From positions 1 to 22,722 of the forward strand of contig CAJOOV010000202.1 in the NCBI GenBank assembly GCA_905236265.1: a stretch of DNA of 22,722 bases, read 5' to 3'. How positions within the stretch are numbered: position 1 is the stretch's first letter; every line of letters starts with the position of its first letter. Both the position numbers and the translations under genes were made by a program. Of this stretch, positions 15,662 through 22,722 are shown in pieces. The stretch is from an uncultured Oscillospiraceae bacterium (GTDB taxonomy: Bacteria; Bacillota; Clostridia; Oscillospirales; Oscillospiraceae). The notes under the pieces were generated by a model. The model did not search any database, was not told where the DNA came from, and worked only from the letters and a program-made list of their open reading frames with translations.

Positions 15662-16512
15662 TGAACAAGCGTCAGAGTATCCTGCTGCAGCGCACCTACC
15701 TGATTCTGGTGTTCTGCTTTATGTACCTGCCCATTGCGGTGATGATCGCCTTCAGCTTCAACGAGAGCAAGTCCCGCGCCCTGTTCACCGGCTTTACGCT
15801 GGACTGGTACAAGAGCCTGTTCCACAACGATATGATTCTCTCCGCTCTGGGGCTGAGCCTTGTGCTGGCGCTGGTGAGCAGCGTCATCGCCACGGTGGTG
15901 GGCACCCTCGCCACCATCGGCATCAACTCCATGAGCCGGAAGGGACAGCTTCTGGTGAACAATATCAGCTATGTCCCTGTGGTGAACCCGGAGATCATCA
16001 CCGGCGTGTCCCTGATGCTGCTGTTCGTCTTTGTGCAGGACAAGGGCATTGGCGGGGACGGGGGCGTGTTCGGCTGGCTCACCCTGCTGGTGGCGCATAT
16101 CACCTTCAACGTGCCCTATGTGATCTTCAACGTAGGGCCAAAGCTGCGCCAGCTCGACCCCAGCATCTACAATGCGGCGCTGGATCTGGGCTGCACCCCC
16201 CGTCAGGCGTTTTTCAAGGTGATCGTCCCCCAGCTCACCCCGGCGATTCTCTCCGCCTTCCTGATCTGCCTGACCTATTCCATTGACGACTTTATGATCT
16301 CCTACTTCAACTCCGGCACCATGCAGACCCTGCCCATCGCCATCTATGCCATGACGAGGAAGAAGGTCAGCCCGGAGATCAACGCCCTGTCTGCGGTGAT
16401 GTTTGTGGTGATTCTCGCCATTATCCTCATCTCCAACCATCTGGACAGCCGCCAGTACAGGCGCACCCAGTCCGCTGTCCGCAGCGCCATGGCAGAGGAG
16501 GGGAACAAGTGA
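15661..16512 (+). CDS. potC: Polyamine ABC transporter permease PotC
   Basis: The second membrane subunit, 283 residues with six helices. The first helix (about 10-30) is followed by the PotC-type segment FSFNESKSRALFTGFTLDWY, and the EAA loop is at about 170-190 (IYNAALDLGCTPRQAFFKV). It starts one base into the potB stop and its own stop overlaps the potD ATG by one base, so all three are tightly coupled. A short charged tail (residues about 262-283, DSRQYRRTQSAVRSAMAEEGNK) ends the protein on the cytoplasmic side. Confidence 0.93.
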   Translation: MNKRQSILLQRTYLILVFCFMYLPIAVMIAFSFNESKSRALFTGFTLDWYKSLFHNDMILSALGLSLVLALVSSVIATVVGTLATIGINSMSRKGQLLVNNISYVPVVNPEIITGVSLMLLFVFVQDKGIGGDGGVFGWLTLLVAHITFNVPYVIFNVGPKLRQLDPSIYNAALDLGCTPRQAFFKVIVPQLTPAILSAFLICLTYSIDDFMISYFNSGTMQTLPIAIYAMTRKKVSPEINALSAVMFVVILAIILISNHLDSRQYRRTQSAVRSAMAEEGNK

Positions 16513-17744
16513 TGAAAAGACGACTGCTCGCCCTGCTGCTGGCAGGGGCGGTGCTGACGGGGCTTTGTCTGCCCGCCTTTGCGCAGGACATCACAGTGAC
16601 GGACAGCATTACCGTCTCCGGGGACTACGACTGGGACAGGCTGGCCGACGAGAAGATTACCCTGAACGTATACAACTGGGGACAGTATATCTCCGGCGGG
16701 GACAGCGACAGCGAGGATGTGCTGGGCCCCTTTGAGAAGCTCACCGGAATCCGGGTGAACTACACCACCTATGACTCCAACGAGAGCCTGTATGCCAAGC
16801 TGAAATCCGGCGGCGCCTCCTATGACGTGATTATCCCCTCGGAGTACATGGTGGGGCGGATGAAGAACGAGGGAATGCTGCTGCCTCTGGATTTTGACAA
16901 TATCCCCAACTTCTCCCGCATCGGGGAGGACTATCTGGGCTGGGACTTCGACCCGGACAACACCTATTCCGTGCCCTATACCTGGGGCACCACGGTGCTG
17001 ATCTACAACACCACCATGGTGGAGGAGCCTCCCACGAAGTGGGCGGATATGTGGGATGTGCGCTATGCCAACAATATCCTGATGTTCAACAACTCCCGTG
17101 ACGCCTATGCCATCGCCGCCAAAAAGATCGGCCTGAGCATGAATCCCTCCTCCGTGAAGGAGGTCAGTCAGGTGATGGAGGAGCTGAAGGAGCAGAAGGA
17201 GATGGTGCAGGCCTACGTCATGGACGAGATTTTCGACAAGATGGAGGGGGGCGAGGCAGCCCTTGCCCCCTACTACGCCGGAGACGCCATCACCATGATG
17301 GAGGAGCAGCCCGACCTTGCCTGCGTCCACCCGGAGGAGGGAGTCAACTTCTTCGTGGACAGCATGTGCATCCCCGCCGGGGCGAAGAACAAGGAGGCTG
17401 CGGAGATCTTCATCAACTATATGTGCGAGCCGGATGTGGCGCTGCTGAACATTGACTATATCGGCTACTCCACCCCCATCCCGGAGGTGTGGGAGATGCT
17501 GGACGAGGAGCTGAAATACAGCGAGATCGCCTACCCCGGCGAAGAGGTGATGGAGCGCGCGGAGGTGTTCACCGTCCTGCCGGACGAGATCAACGCCGCC
17601 ATGGACGCCCAGTGGAGCGAGATGAAGAGCTTTGACGCCGAGGGCAGCGGCTGGATGGTGATTGTCACGCTGCTGCTGGCGCTGGGACTGAGCGTGTTCA
17701 ATATCTGGCGCAAGCTGCGGAAAAAGTGGAGGGACAACTACTGA
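16512..17744 (+). CDS. potD: Polyamine-binding protein PotD with C-terminal membrane anchor
   Basis: The extracytoplasmic solute-binding protein that hands spermidine/putrescine to PotBC. The 410-residue product has a signal peptide (KRRLLALLLAGAVLTGLCL, likely cleaved after AFA near residue 23) without a lipobox. The binding domain follows, with the family landmarks NVYNWGQYI, YDVIIPSEYMV, YSVPYTWGTT and MCIPAGAKN. Unlike the usual PotD, which ends after the binding domain, this one carries a C-terminal helix (WMVIVTLLLALGLSVFNIW, about 380-398) and then RKLRKKWRDNY, so it should be tethered to the membrane by its tail. ATG 16512 is preferred over GTG 16509 since GAGGAGGGG lies eight bases upstream. 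Last gene of the operon. Confidence 0.9.
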   Translation: MKRRLLALLLAGAVLTGLCLPAFAQDITVTDSITVSGDYDWDRLADEKITLNVYNWGQYISGGDSDSEDVLGPFEKLTGIRVNYTTYDSNESLYAKLKSGGASYDVIIPSEYMVGRMKNEGMLLPLDFDNIPNFSRIGEDYLGWDFDPDNTYSVPYTWGTTVLIYNTTMVEEPPTKWADMWDVRYANNILMFNNSRDAYAIAAKKIGLSMNPSSVKEVSQVMEELKEQKEMVQAYVMDEIFDKMEGGEAALAPYYAGDAITMMEEQPDLACVHPEEGVNFFVDSMCIPAGAKNKEAAEIFINYMCEPDVALLNIDYIGYSTPIPEVWEMLDEELKYSEIAYPGEEVMERAEVFTVLPDEINAAMDAQWSEMKSFDAEGSGWMVIVTLLLALGLSVFNIWRKLRKKWRDNY

Positions 17745-17775
17745 GAGCTGCCGCTGGCAAAATGCTCTGCTTTTT
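17744..17775 (+). terminator. Probable terminator of potABCD
   Basis: A bulged stem, AGAGC-TGCC (17744-17752) with GGCA (17756-17759) and GCTCT (17764-17768), followed by GCTTTTT (to 17775). The four-base bulge makes it weaker than the others in the window. Confidence 0.55.
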
Positions 17776-17789
17776 CCGTTATTTTCGGG

Positions 17790-17818
17790 GTGACAGCGCC
17801 GGGCGAAAGTGCTACAAT
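17790..17818 (+). promoter_or_regulatory. Promoter of the HD-domain gene
   Basis: GTGACA (17790-17795, 5 of 6) and TACAAT (17813-17818, 5 of 6) with 17 bp between, giving a leader of about 45 nt. Confidence 0.7.
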
Positions 17819-17869
17819 AGGTGCAGACGGGAAGTTTAATGCTTCTAACAGAGATGGGAGGCTGCCTAT

Positions 17870-18379
17870 ATGCTTTCATGGAAACGGAAAAAGCTGTTTA
17901 CGAAGGAGAACGAACAGAAATTCGGAGAGTACATCGCATCCCTGTGTGCCAGCGAGGAGATGCAGCGCCTGCGGGAGTTTGCCCACCACAAGCAGATCAA
18001 CCGGTATGACCATGTGGTGCTGGTGTCCTATCTGTCCTTTGCGCTGGCACGGCGCTGGGGCTGGGACGACAAGGCGGCGGCCAGAGGCGGACTGCTCCAC
18101 GACCTGTTCTGGACGGAGTGCGACGGGACGTGGCATCTGTGTTTGCACCACCCGGAGACCGCCTGCGCCAATGCCGAGGCGCTCACCGGGGGTCTGACCC
18201 GGAAGGAGCAGAACATCATCCTCTCCCACATGTGGCCTGCGGGACGGCATCTCCCCCGGAGCCGGGAGGCGTGGATGGTGGATCTGGTGGACACCTTTGT
18301 GACGGTGCTGGATCTCACCAACCGGAGCCGGAAGTACAATCTCCGCCTGAAGCAGGCGCTGCCTGCCCTGAGCCGGTAA
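17870..18379 (+). CDS. HD-domain protein, predicted phosphohydrolase
   Basis: A 169-residue soluble protein with the HD superfamily metal pattern: H48 in RYDHVVLVS, H77-D78 in GGLLHDLF, and D141 in VDLVDTFVT. HD proteins of this sort are metal-dependent phosphohydrolases, often acting on nucleotides, but the exact substrate is not readable. An additional H120 in ILSHMWP is in the place of the extra histidine seen in several HD enzymes. The start is supported by GGGAGG eight bases upstream. Single-gene unit with its own promoter and a strong terminator. The next gene also contains a phosphate-handling domain pair, but separate promoters argue against a fixed functional link. Confidence 0.85.
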   Translation: MLSWKRKKLFTKENEQKFGEYIASLCASEEMQRLREFAHHKQINRYDHVVLVSYLSFALARRWGWDDKAAARGGLLHDLFWTECDGTWHLCLHHPETACANAEALTGGLTRKEQNIILSHMWPAGRHLPRSREAWMVDLVDTFVTVLDLTNRSRKYNLRLKQALPALSR

Positions 18380-18381
18380 CG

Positions 18382-18418
18382 AAAACCGCCGCCCTATCTC
18401 GTGAGGGCGGCGGTTTTT
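18382..18418. terminator. Strong bidirectional terminator after the HD gene
   Basis: A 14-bp perfect stem, AAAACCGCCGCCCT (18382-18395) with AGGGCGGCGGTTTT (18404-18417), 8-base loop, T-run on both strands. It is 3 bp after the stop codon. Confidence 0.92.
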
Positions 18419-18422
18419 CTGC

Positions 18423-18451
18423 TTGATTGCCGGGGGCTTGGGGGGTATACT
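18423..18451 (+). promoter_or_regulatory. Promoter of the AAA-CYTH gene
   Basis: TTGATT (18423-18428, 4 of 6) and TATACT (18446-18451, 5 of 6), 17 bp apart, placed between the HD-gene terminator and the AAA-CYTH start. Confidence 0.65.
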
Positions 18452-18491
18452 GGTAGCGGATATGACCGAAACGGGAGAGGAGCGTACCCCC

Positions 18492-19577
18492 ATGAAGATA
18501 CATAAAATCGTGATTACAGGCGGCCCCGGCGCAGGCAAGACCACGGGACTGAGCTGGATTGAAAATGCCTTCACCTATCTGGGCTATACGGTGCTGTTCG
18601 TGCCGGAAACCGCCACGGAACTGATCTCCGGGGGCGTTGCGCCGTGGACGTGCGGGACGAATCTGGATTACCAGAAGTGCCAGATGCGGCTGCAGCTGGA
18701 GAAGGAGCGCCTGTTTGAGCAGGCCGCCCGGACGATGAAGGCAGAGCGGGTGCTGATCGTCTGCGACCGGGGCGCCATTGACAACAAGGCGTATATGACG
18801 CAGGAGGAATTTGCCCAGGTTCTGGCGGACGTGGGGCGCACGGAGGTGGAGCTGCGGGACAGCTATGACGGCGTGTTCCATCTGGTGACCGCCGCCAAGG
18901 GTGCGGAGCAGTTCTATACGCTGGAGAACAACAAGGCACGCATTGAGACGGTGGAGCAGGCGGTCGCCATGGACGAAAAGCTCCTCGCCGCATGGACGGG
19001 GCACCCCTACCTGCGGGTGATCGACAACTCGGTGGACTTTGAGCTGAAGCTGAAGCGGCTGATTGCGGAGATTCGCAGCGTTCTGGGAGAGCCTGCCGAC
19101 GGGGAGGAGGAGCGGAAGTACCTCATTGAGTACCCGGATCTGGACTGGCTGGAGAGCCTGCCCAACTGCCGGAAGGTGGATGTGATTATGACCTTCCTCA
19201 CGGCCAAGGAGGGCGTGGAGACCCGTGTGCGGATGCGGGGGGAGAACGGGAGCTATATCTACTTCAAGACCCGGAAGCGCATCGAGCCCAACGGCAAGCG
19301 GATTGAGCAGGAGGAGCGCCTCAGTCAGGAGGAGTATCTTCAGCTCCTCATGGAGGCAGACCCGAAAAAACGCCCTGTGCGCAAGACCCGCTACTGCCTG
19401 ACCTATGAGAACCGGTATCTGAATATAGACGTGTTCCCCTTCTGGCAGGACAGAGCCTTTGTGAAGGTGCGCCTCACCGAAGGGGAGGAGCAGCCACGGC
19501 TGCCGAAACAGCTGAAGATCATCCGGGATGTCACGGAGGACGAGGCATACAGCAACGCCGCACTGGCTGACAGATAA
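18492..19577 (+). CDS. P-loop ATPase (AAA_28/NadR-like) fused to CYTH triphosphate-tunnel domain
   Basis: A 361-residue two-domain protein. The N-terminal half is a small P-loop NTPase with Walker A GGPGAGKT (10-17) and a second site at LIVCDRGAIDN near 95, like NadR kinase and AAA_28 ATPases. From about residue 205 comes a CYTH domain: the signature ExExK as EEERK (205-209), then basic and acidic tunnel residues in ETRVRMRG, YIYFKTRKRIE, RKTRYCLTYE and FVKVRL. CYTH enzymes bind or hydrolyse triphosphate compounds. The same pairing is known in the eukaryotic TTD14 protein and in bacterial proteins of unknown role. ATG 18492 is chosen since AGGAG lies nine bases before it; the frame is open further back to 18423, but that part is promoter. 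Function not established. Confidence 0.82.
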   Translation: MKIHKIVITGGPGAGKTTGLSWIENAFTYLGYTVLFVPETATELISGGVAPWTCGTNLDYQKCQMRLQLEKERLFEQAARTMKAERVLIVCDRGAIDNKAYMTQEEFAQVLADVGRTEVELRDSYDGVFHLVTAAKGAEQFYTLENNKARIETVEQAVAMDEKLLAAWTGHPYLRVIDNSVDFELKLKRLIAEIRSVLGEPADGEEERKYLIEYPDLDWLESLPNCRKVDVIMTFLTAKEGVETRVRMRGENGSYIYFKTRKRIEPNGKRIEQEERLSQEEYLQLLMEADPKKRPVRKTRYCLTYENRYLNIDVFPFWQDRAFVKVRLTEGEEQPRLPKQLKIIRDVTEDEAYSNAALADR

Positions 19578-19582
19578 CGACA

Positions 19583-19621
19583 AATCCCCCGCCGCTCCGA
19601 TCATGGAAACGGCGGGGGATT
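19583..19621. terminator. Shared terminator between convergent AAA-CYTH and galT genes
   Basis: A 12-bp perfect stem, AATCCCCCGCCG (19583-19594) with CGGCGGGGGATT (19610-19621). It lies 6 bp after one stop and 19 bp after the other. T-runs are short on both sides, so efficiency is uncertain. Confidence 0.75.
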
Positions 19622-19639
19622 GATTGTCATCTGTCTGGA

Positions 19640-21133
19640 TTAAAGGATGCTGATAAACCGCAGGAAGGCGGCCTTGCCTGCCTCGTCCCGCTTGAACACG
19701 CCTGCGTCCTCCAGCACGGCGGCAAAGACCCGTCCGGTCTCCTGCTCCACGATGGACAGGGCGTTTTCTGCATTCAGCTCCGGGTGGGCGGCCTTTACCT
19801 GCGCCGCCCAGTCTGCGTGGGAGGCGGTTTTGGGGTCTGCACTCAGGTCTGCGCCGCTGACCAGCCCCTGCGCCACCAGAGCCAGCTCCTCCTTCAGCCG
19901 TGCGGGAAGCACGGCAAGACCCATGACCTCAATCAGGCCGATGTTCTCCTTTTTGATGTGGTGCTTCTCTGCGTGGGGGTGGAACACACCCAGCGGATTT
20001 GCCTCGGTGGTGATGTTGTTGCGCAGCACCAGATCCAGCTCATAGTCCTCCCCCCGGCGGCGGGCGATGGGGGTGATGGTATTGTGGGGCTCTCCCTGCG
20101 TCTCGTGGAAGAGGAACACGCTCTCATCGTCATAGCTGCGCCACCTGTCCAGAATATGGGTCGCAAGGTCGATGACCCGGTTCCGGTCGGGACTCTTCAC
20201 CCGGATGACGGACATGGGCCAGTTCACAATGCCTGCCTCCACGTCCTCAAAGCCGGGGACGGTGATGGGTGTCTCCACCTGCGCCCGAGCCATGGCAAAC
20301 TCGTAGTGTCCGCCCTGATAGTGGTCGTGGCTGAGCACGCTGCCCCCCACAATGGGCAGGTCGGCGTTGGAGCCGATGAAGTAGTGGGGGAAGAGGGTGA
20401 CAAAGTCCAGCAGGTTGCCGAAGGCCTGACGGTCAATGTGCATGGGGATATGCTCCCGGTTAAAGACAATGCAGTGCTCATTGTAGTACACATAGGGGGA
20501 GTATTGCAGGAAGAAATCCGCTCCGTTCAGCTTCAGGGGGATGATGCGGTGGTTCTGGCGGGCGGGGTGATCCAGCCGTCCGGCGTAGCCCTCGTTCTCC
20601 GCACACAGCAGGCACTTGGGATACCCGGTGGATTTCGCCCGTCCGGCGGCGGCAATGGCCTTGGGGTCCTTTTCCGGCTTGGAGAGGTTGATGGTGATGT
20701 CAAGGGTGCCGTACCGGGTATCCACCGTCCACTTCATGTCCTTGGCGATGCGGTCACGGCGGATATAGTTGGTGTCCCCGGAGAGGGTGTAGTACCAGTC
20801 CGTGGCCTGTCTGGGAGACAGGGCGTACTTCTCCCGGAACAGGGAGATAAAATCGCTGGGGCGGGGCATGAGAAGCCCCATCAGCTTGGTGTCCAGAAGG
20901 TCATAATAGGTTGCGGAATTGCCGTCAATCACCCCGTGCTCATAGGCGTAATCACACAGGACGTTCAGAATCTCCTGAATAGGGGGCAGCTCCCCCTCCA
21001 CGCTCACAAGACCGCCGAAGCCGTCCATGTGCAGCGCCTCCAGAATCCGGTTGGCGGCCCAGAGCCGGTCTGCGTCCGTCAGCCAGCCCTTGCCCACGGC
21101 ATATTCAATCAGTTGGGAAATAGCAAGCTCCAT
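19640..21133 (-). CDS. galT: UDP-glucose--hexose-1-phosphate uridylyltransferase, class II
   Basis: The Leloir enzyme that swaps UMP between UDP-glucose and galactose-1-phosphate. The 497-residue product matches the class II (Firmicutes-type) GalT, which is longer than the E. coli type. It has the active-site region SHDHYQGGHYE (around 275-290, with the HxHxQ-like catalytic His pair), preceded by LPIVGGSVL. I start at ATG 21133 (MELAISQL) rather than the ATG four codons upstream because GGAGG lies five bases before it, whereas the upstream ATG has no site. It follows galK with a 96-bp gap containing short repeats. No galE or galM is present in the window. Confidence 0.93.
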   Translation of the reverse strand: MELAISQLIEYAVGKGWLTDADRLWAANRILEALHMDGFGGLVSVEGELPPIQEILNVLCDYAYEHGVIDGNSATYYDLLDTKLMGLLMPRPSDFISLFREKYALSPRQATDWYYTLSGDTNYIRRDRIAKDMKWTVDTRYGTLDITINLSKPEKDPKAIAAAGRAKSTGYPKCLLCAENEGYAGRLDHPARQNHRIIPLKLNGADFFLQYSPYVYYNEHCIVFNREHIPMHIDRQAFGNLLDFVTLFPHYFIGSNADLPIVGGSVLSHDHYQGGHYEFAMARAQVETPITVPGFEDVEAGIVNWPMSVIRVKSPDRNRVIDLATHILDRWRSYDDESVFLFHETQGEPHNTITPIARRRGEDYELDLVLRNNITTEANPLGVFHPHAEKHHIKKENIGLIEVMGLAVLPARLKEELALVAQGLVSGADLSADPKTASHADWAAQVKAAHPELNAENALSIVEQETGRVFAAVLEDAGVFKRDEAGKAAFLRFISIL

Positions 21134-21157
21134 AGTTTCCTCCATTTATTTCTGTGA

Positions 21158-21218
21158 GTCGGGGACGTCTGTCGGGACGTCGGGGACGCCGTCCCGTACA
21201 AATCTAATGTGGGACGGG
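21158..21218. repeat. Tandem GTCGGG(G)ACG repeats and dyad between galK and galT
   Basis: Three near-identical direct copies, GTCGGGGACG (21158-21167), GTCGGGACG (21171-21179) and GTCGGGGACG (21179-21188). They are followed by CCGTCCC (about 21190-21196), which can pair with GGGACGG (about 21211-21217). In the galK-galT gap on the minus strand this gives a GC-rich stem without a T-run. Its role is unknown. Confidence 0.6.
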
Positions 21219-21229
21219 CAGTGAGAAGC

Positions 21230-22525
21230 TCAGTCCAGCAGGGTGCAGCCGCCGATGGGGCGCACATAGGTCACCCGGCAGGCGCCCTCCCCCAGAAGGG
21301 CATCCATACCCGCCTTGAACTCCTCCACCATGTTCAGGGGCACAAAGGCCTGAATAGTGCCGGCAAAGCCGCCGCCGTGAACCCGCCTTGCCCCGTGGTT
21401 GTTCAGGTAGTAGCCTGCCATGGCAAGGGCGAGCGCCACGGGCTGGTGCCGGGGATCCCGGTAGGTGTCCACGTTTTGCAGGTACATATAAGAGGAGTGG
21501 CCGGAGGAGGAGACCAGCCGGAGGAAACGGTCGAAGTCCCCCTTCTCCAGCGCCGCAACCATCTTCTCCACCCGGTGGCAGTCGGTGTAGTAGTGGATGG
21601 CACGCATCACCGCCCGGTCGCCCAGCTCCCTGCGAAGCCGGGGAACCTCCCGGTAGAACATGTCCTCGTCCACCTCGCACAGCACCTCCTTGCCGAAGGC
21701 GGCGGCCACGCTCTTCATCTCGGCGGGCACGGCGGCATAATCTCCGGTGAGGTCTGCATGGTCTGCCCCGGTGTCGATGATGCAAAGGGCATGTCCGGCG
21801 GAGGCAAAGTCAAAGTTGACAGGGGTGATCTTGGGGTCGTCCCGGTTGAAAAAGTCAATGGCCACAATGCCGCCCAGTGCGCAGCCCATCTGATCCAGCA
21901 GCCCGGAGGGCTTGCCGAAGTAGACGTTTTCCGCATACTGGCCGATTTTGGCAATCTCCGCCATGGTCAGCCTGCTCTCGCAGAACAGCCCGTTCACCGC
22001 AGTGCCCAGCAGCACCTCGAAGCAGGCGGAGGAGGACAGCCCGGAGCCGCCGGGCACGTCGGAGATCACATAGGCGTCAAAGCCGGAGACGGGATAGCCC
22101 AGCTGGGCGATTCTCGCCACAACGCCCCGGATAATGGCACGGGTGGTGTTTTCCTCGCTCTTCACCGGCTCAAGGCTGGCAATGTCGATGCTGGTCAGCC
22201 CGTAGCCCTCGGAGAACACGTTTACCAGAGAGGTGCCGTTGGGGGCGGCGCAGGCGAGGGCATCCAGATCCACGCTGCCGGTGAGCACCTTGCCCCGCTG
22301 GTGGTCGGTATGGTTGCCGCCGATCTCCGTGCGTCCGGGGGCGGAGTATACTGCCGCCTGGGTGCTGTCGTCTCTGGAGAAGGTGGACTGATAGCCGTCA
22401 ATCACATGGAGGATACGCTCCCGGAAGGGACGGATATACTGGGCGGGACGGCAATAGAGGTGGGCAAGCTGCCAGTCCAGATTGCCGCTGTTCAAAACAT
22501 TTTTCATTTCGCTGATGGTACGCAT
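21230..22525 (-). CDS. galK: Galactokinase
   Basis: A GHMP-family kinase that phosphorylates galactose at C1 with ATP. The 431-residue protein shows the three family motifs in order: the sugar-binding signature APGRTEIGGNHTDHQ (about 63-77), the ATP loop GGSGLSSSA (about 158-166), and the third motif VHGGGFAGT near 387. The start at 22525 has GGAGG five bases upstream. It is the first gene of galK-galT. Slightly longer than the roughly 390 residues typical of the family, due to an N-terminal extension of about 50 residues before the first motif, as in many Clostridia homologues. No clear promoter is visible upstream. Confidence 0.95.
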   Translation of the reverse strand: MRTISEMKNVLNSGNLDWQLAHLYCRPAQYIRPFRERILHVIDGYQSTFSRDDSTQAAVYSAPGRTEIGGNHTDHQRGKVLTGSVDLDALACAAPNGTSLVNVFSEGYGLTSIDIASLEPVKSEENTTRAIIRGVVARIAQLGYPVSGFDAYVISDVPGGSGLSSSACFEVLLGTAVNGLFCESRLTMAEIAKIGQYAENVYFGKPSGLLDQMGCALGGIVAIDFFNRDDPKITPVNFDFASAGHALCIIDTGADHADLTGDYAAVPAEMKSVAAAFGKEVLCEVDEDMFYREVPRLRRELGDRAVMRAIHYYTDCHRVEKMVAALEKGDFDRFLRLVSSSGHSSYMYLQNVDTYRDPRHQPVALALAMAGYYLNNHGARRVHGGGFAGTIQAFVPLNMVEEFKAGMDALLGEGACRVTYVRPIGGCTLLD

Positions 22526-22722
22526 AACAACCTCCGTGGCGGCGGCAATTCACAAACCGCCCAAGTTATGAATGGCAGGGGCGCAGCGCGCGTGCGCAAT
22601 TCGCAGACAAAGCCCCATGGACTTTGTCTGCGAGCTTTGCATCCATGCTGCGCGCACTCCCTTCGGTCGCACACTTGCATGGATAGAGGTATTTTTGCAC
22701 CGAACTGAATTCGGTACAAAAA
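22526..22722. repeat. Non-coding region with nested inverted repeats upstream of galK
   Basis: No gene is supported here. It holds a 12-bp perfect stem TCGCAGACAAAG (22601-22612) with CTTTGTCTGCGA (22622-22633), an 8-bp pair ATCCATGC/GCATGGAT (22641-22648 and 22677-22684), GCGCAGC facing GCTGCGC across the first stem, and at the very edge a 13-bp palindrome with one mismatch (22692-22704 with 22710-22722). The arrangement resembles a dispersed intergenic repeat or a structured transcript; the edge palindrome could be a gal operator. The element may continue beyond the window. Confidence 0.55.

Noticed and set aside
22504..22719. A 71-codon minus-strand frame before galK
   Set aside because: It runs entirely through the inverted repeats, has no ribosome binding site, and overlaps the galK start; it is more likely repeat sequence than a gene.
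1..22722. CRISPR arrays, tRNA genes, insertion sequences, phage or toxin-antitoxin genes
   Set aside because: No regularly spaced repeats, cloverleaf, transposase-like product or paired small genes were seen in reading both strands.

Overview
The window looks like chromosomal DNA of a GC-rich, anaerobic, gut-type Clostridia bacterium, probably Oscillospiraceae/Ruminococcaceae. Supporting signs are AGGAGG-type ribosome binding sites, a flavodiiron O2/NO-detoxifying protein, an AgrC/AgrA-type two-component pair, a class II (Firmicutes-type) GalT, a domain-permuted GH3 glucosidase and a MelB-like sugar symporter. This assignment rests on gene content only. No tRNA, rRNA, CRISPR array, transposase or phage gene was seen.

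Layout. (1) 1-172, minus: 5' part of a lipoprotein gene running off the left edge. (2) 303-8308, minus: a four-gene glycoside unit transcribed GH78 alpha-L-rhamnosidase -> GPH-family sugar symporter -> GH3 beta-glucosidase (domain-swapped, membrane-anchored at both ends) -> small four-helix membrane protein. It starts at a promoter overlapped by a perfect 15-bp inverted repeat and ends in a good terminator. (3) 8477-10500, minus: response regulator and histidine kinase of the LytTR/AgrC type, with an intact promoter and terminator but no peptide-pheromone genes. (4) 10668-11984, minus: uracil permease. (5) 12177-13334, minus: flavodiiron protein. (6) 13512-17744, plus: potABCD polyamine ABC importer behind a consensus promoter and an unusually long structured leader of about 240 nt; the PotD-like binding protein has a C-terminal membrane anchor. 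(7) 17870-18379, plus: HD-domain hydrolase. (8) 18492-19577, plus: P-loop ATPase fused to a CYTH (triphosphate tunnel) domain. (9) 19640-22525, minus: galK-galT of the Leloir pathway. The right end (22526-22722) is a non-coding stretch rich in nested inverted repeats.

How the genes may work together. Region 2 divides labour between compartments: the GH3 enzyme should act outside the membrane, the symporter imports the trimmed sugar or glycoside, and the GH78 enzyme, which lacks a signal peptide, removes rhamnose inside. This would suit plant rhamnoglucosides, but the substrate is inferred. GalK/GalT would feed galactose into glycolysis. The remaining genes (nucleobase uptake, polyamine uptake, oxygen/NO defence, nucleotide/triphosphate proteins) are housekeeping neighbours with their own promoters and terminators, so the window is a row of short, well-punctuated transcription units.

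Nothing here is clearly a new defence or mobile system. The points most worth a second look are the potABCD leader RNA, the operator palindrome in front of the rhamnosidase, the unusual anchoring and tails of the GH3, GPH and PotD proteins, the AAA-CYTH fusion, and the repeat-rich right edge.
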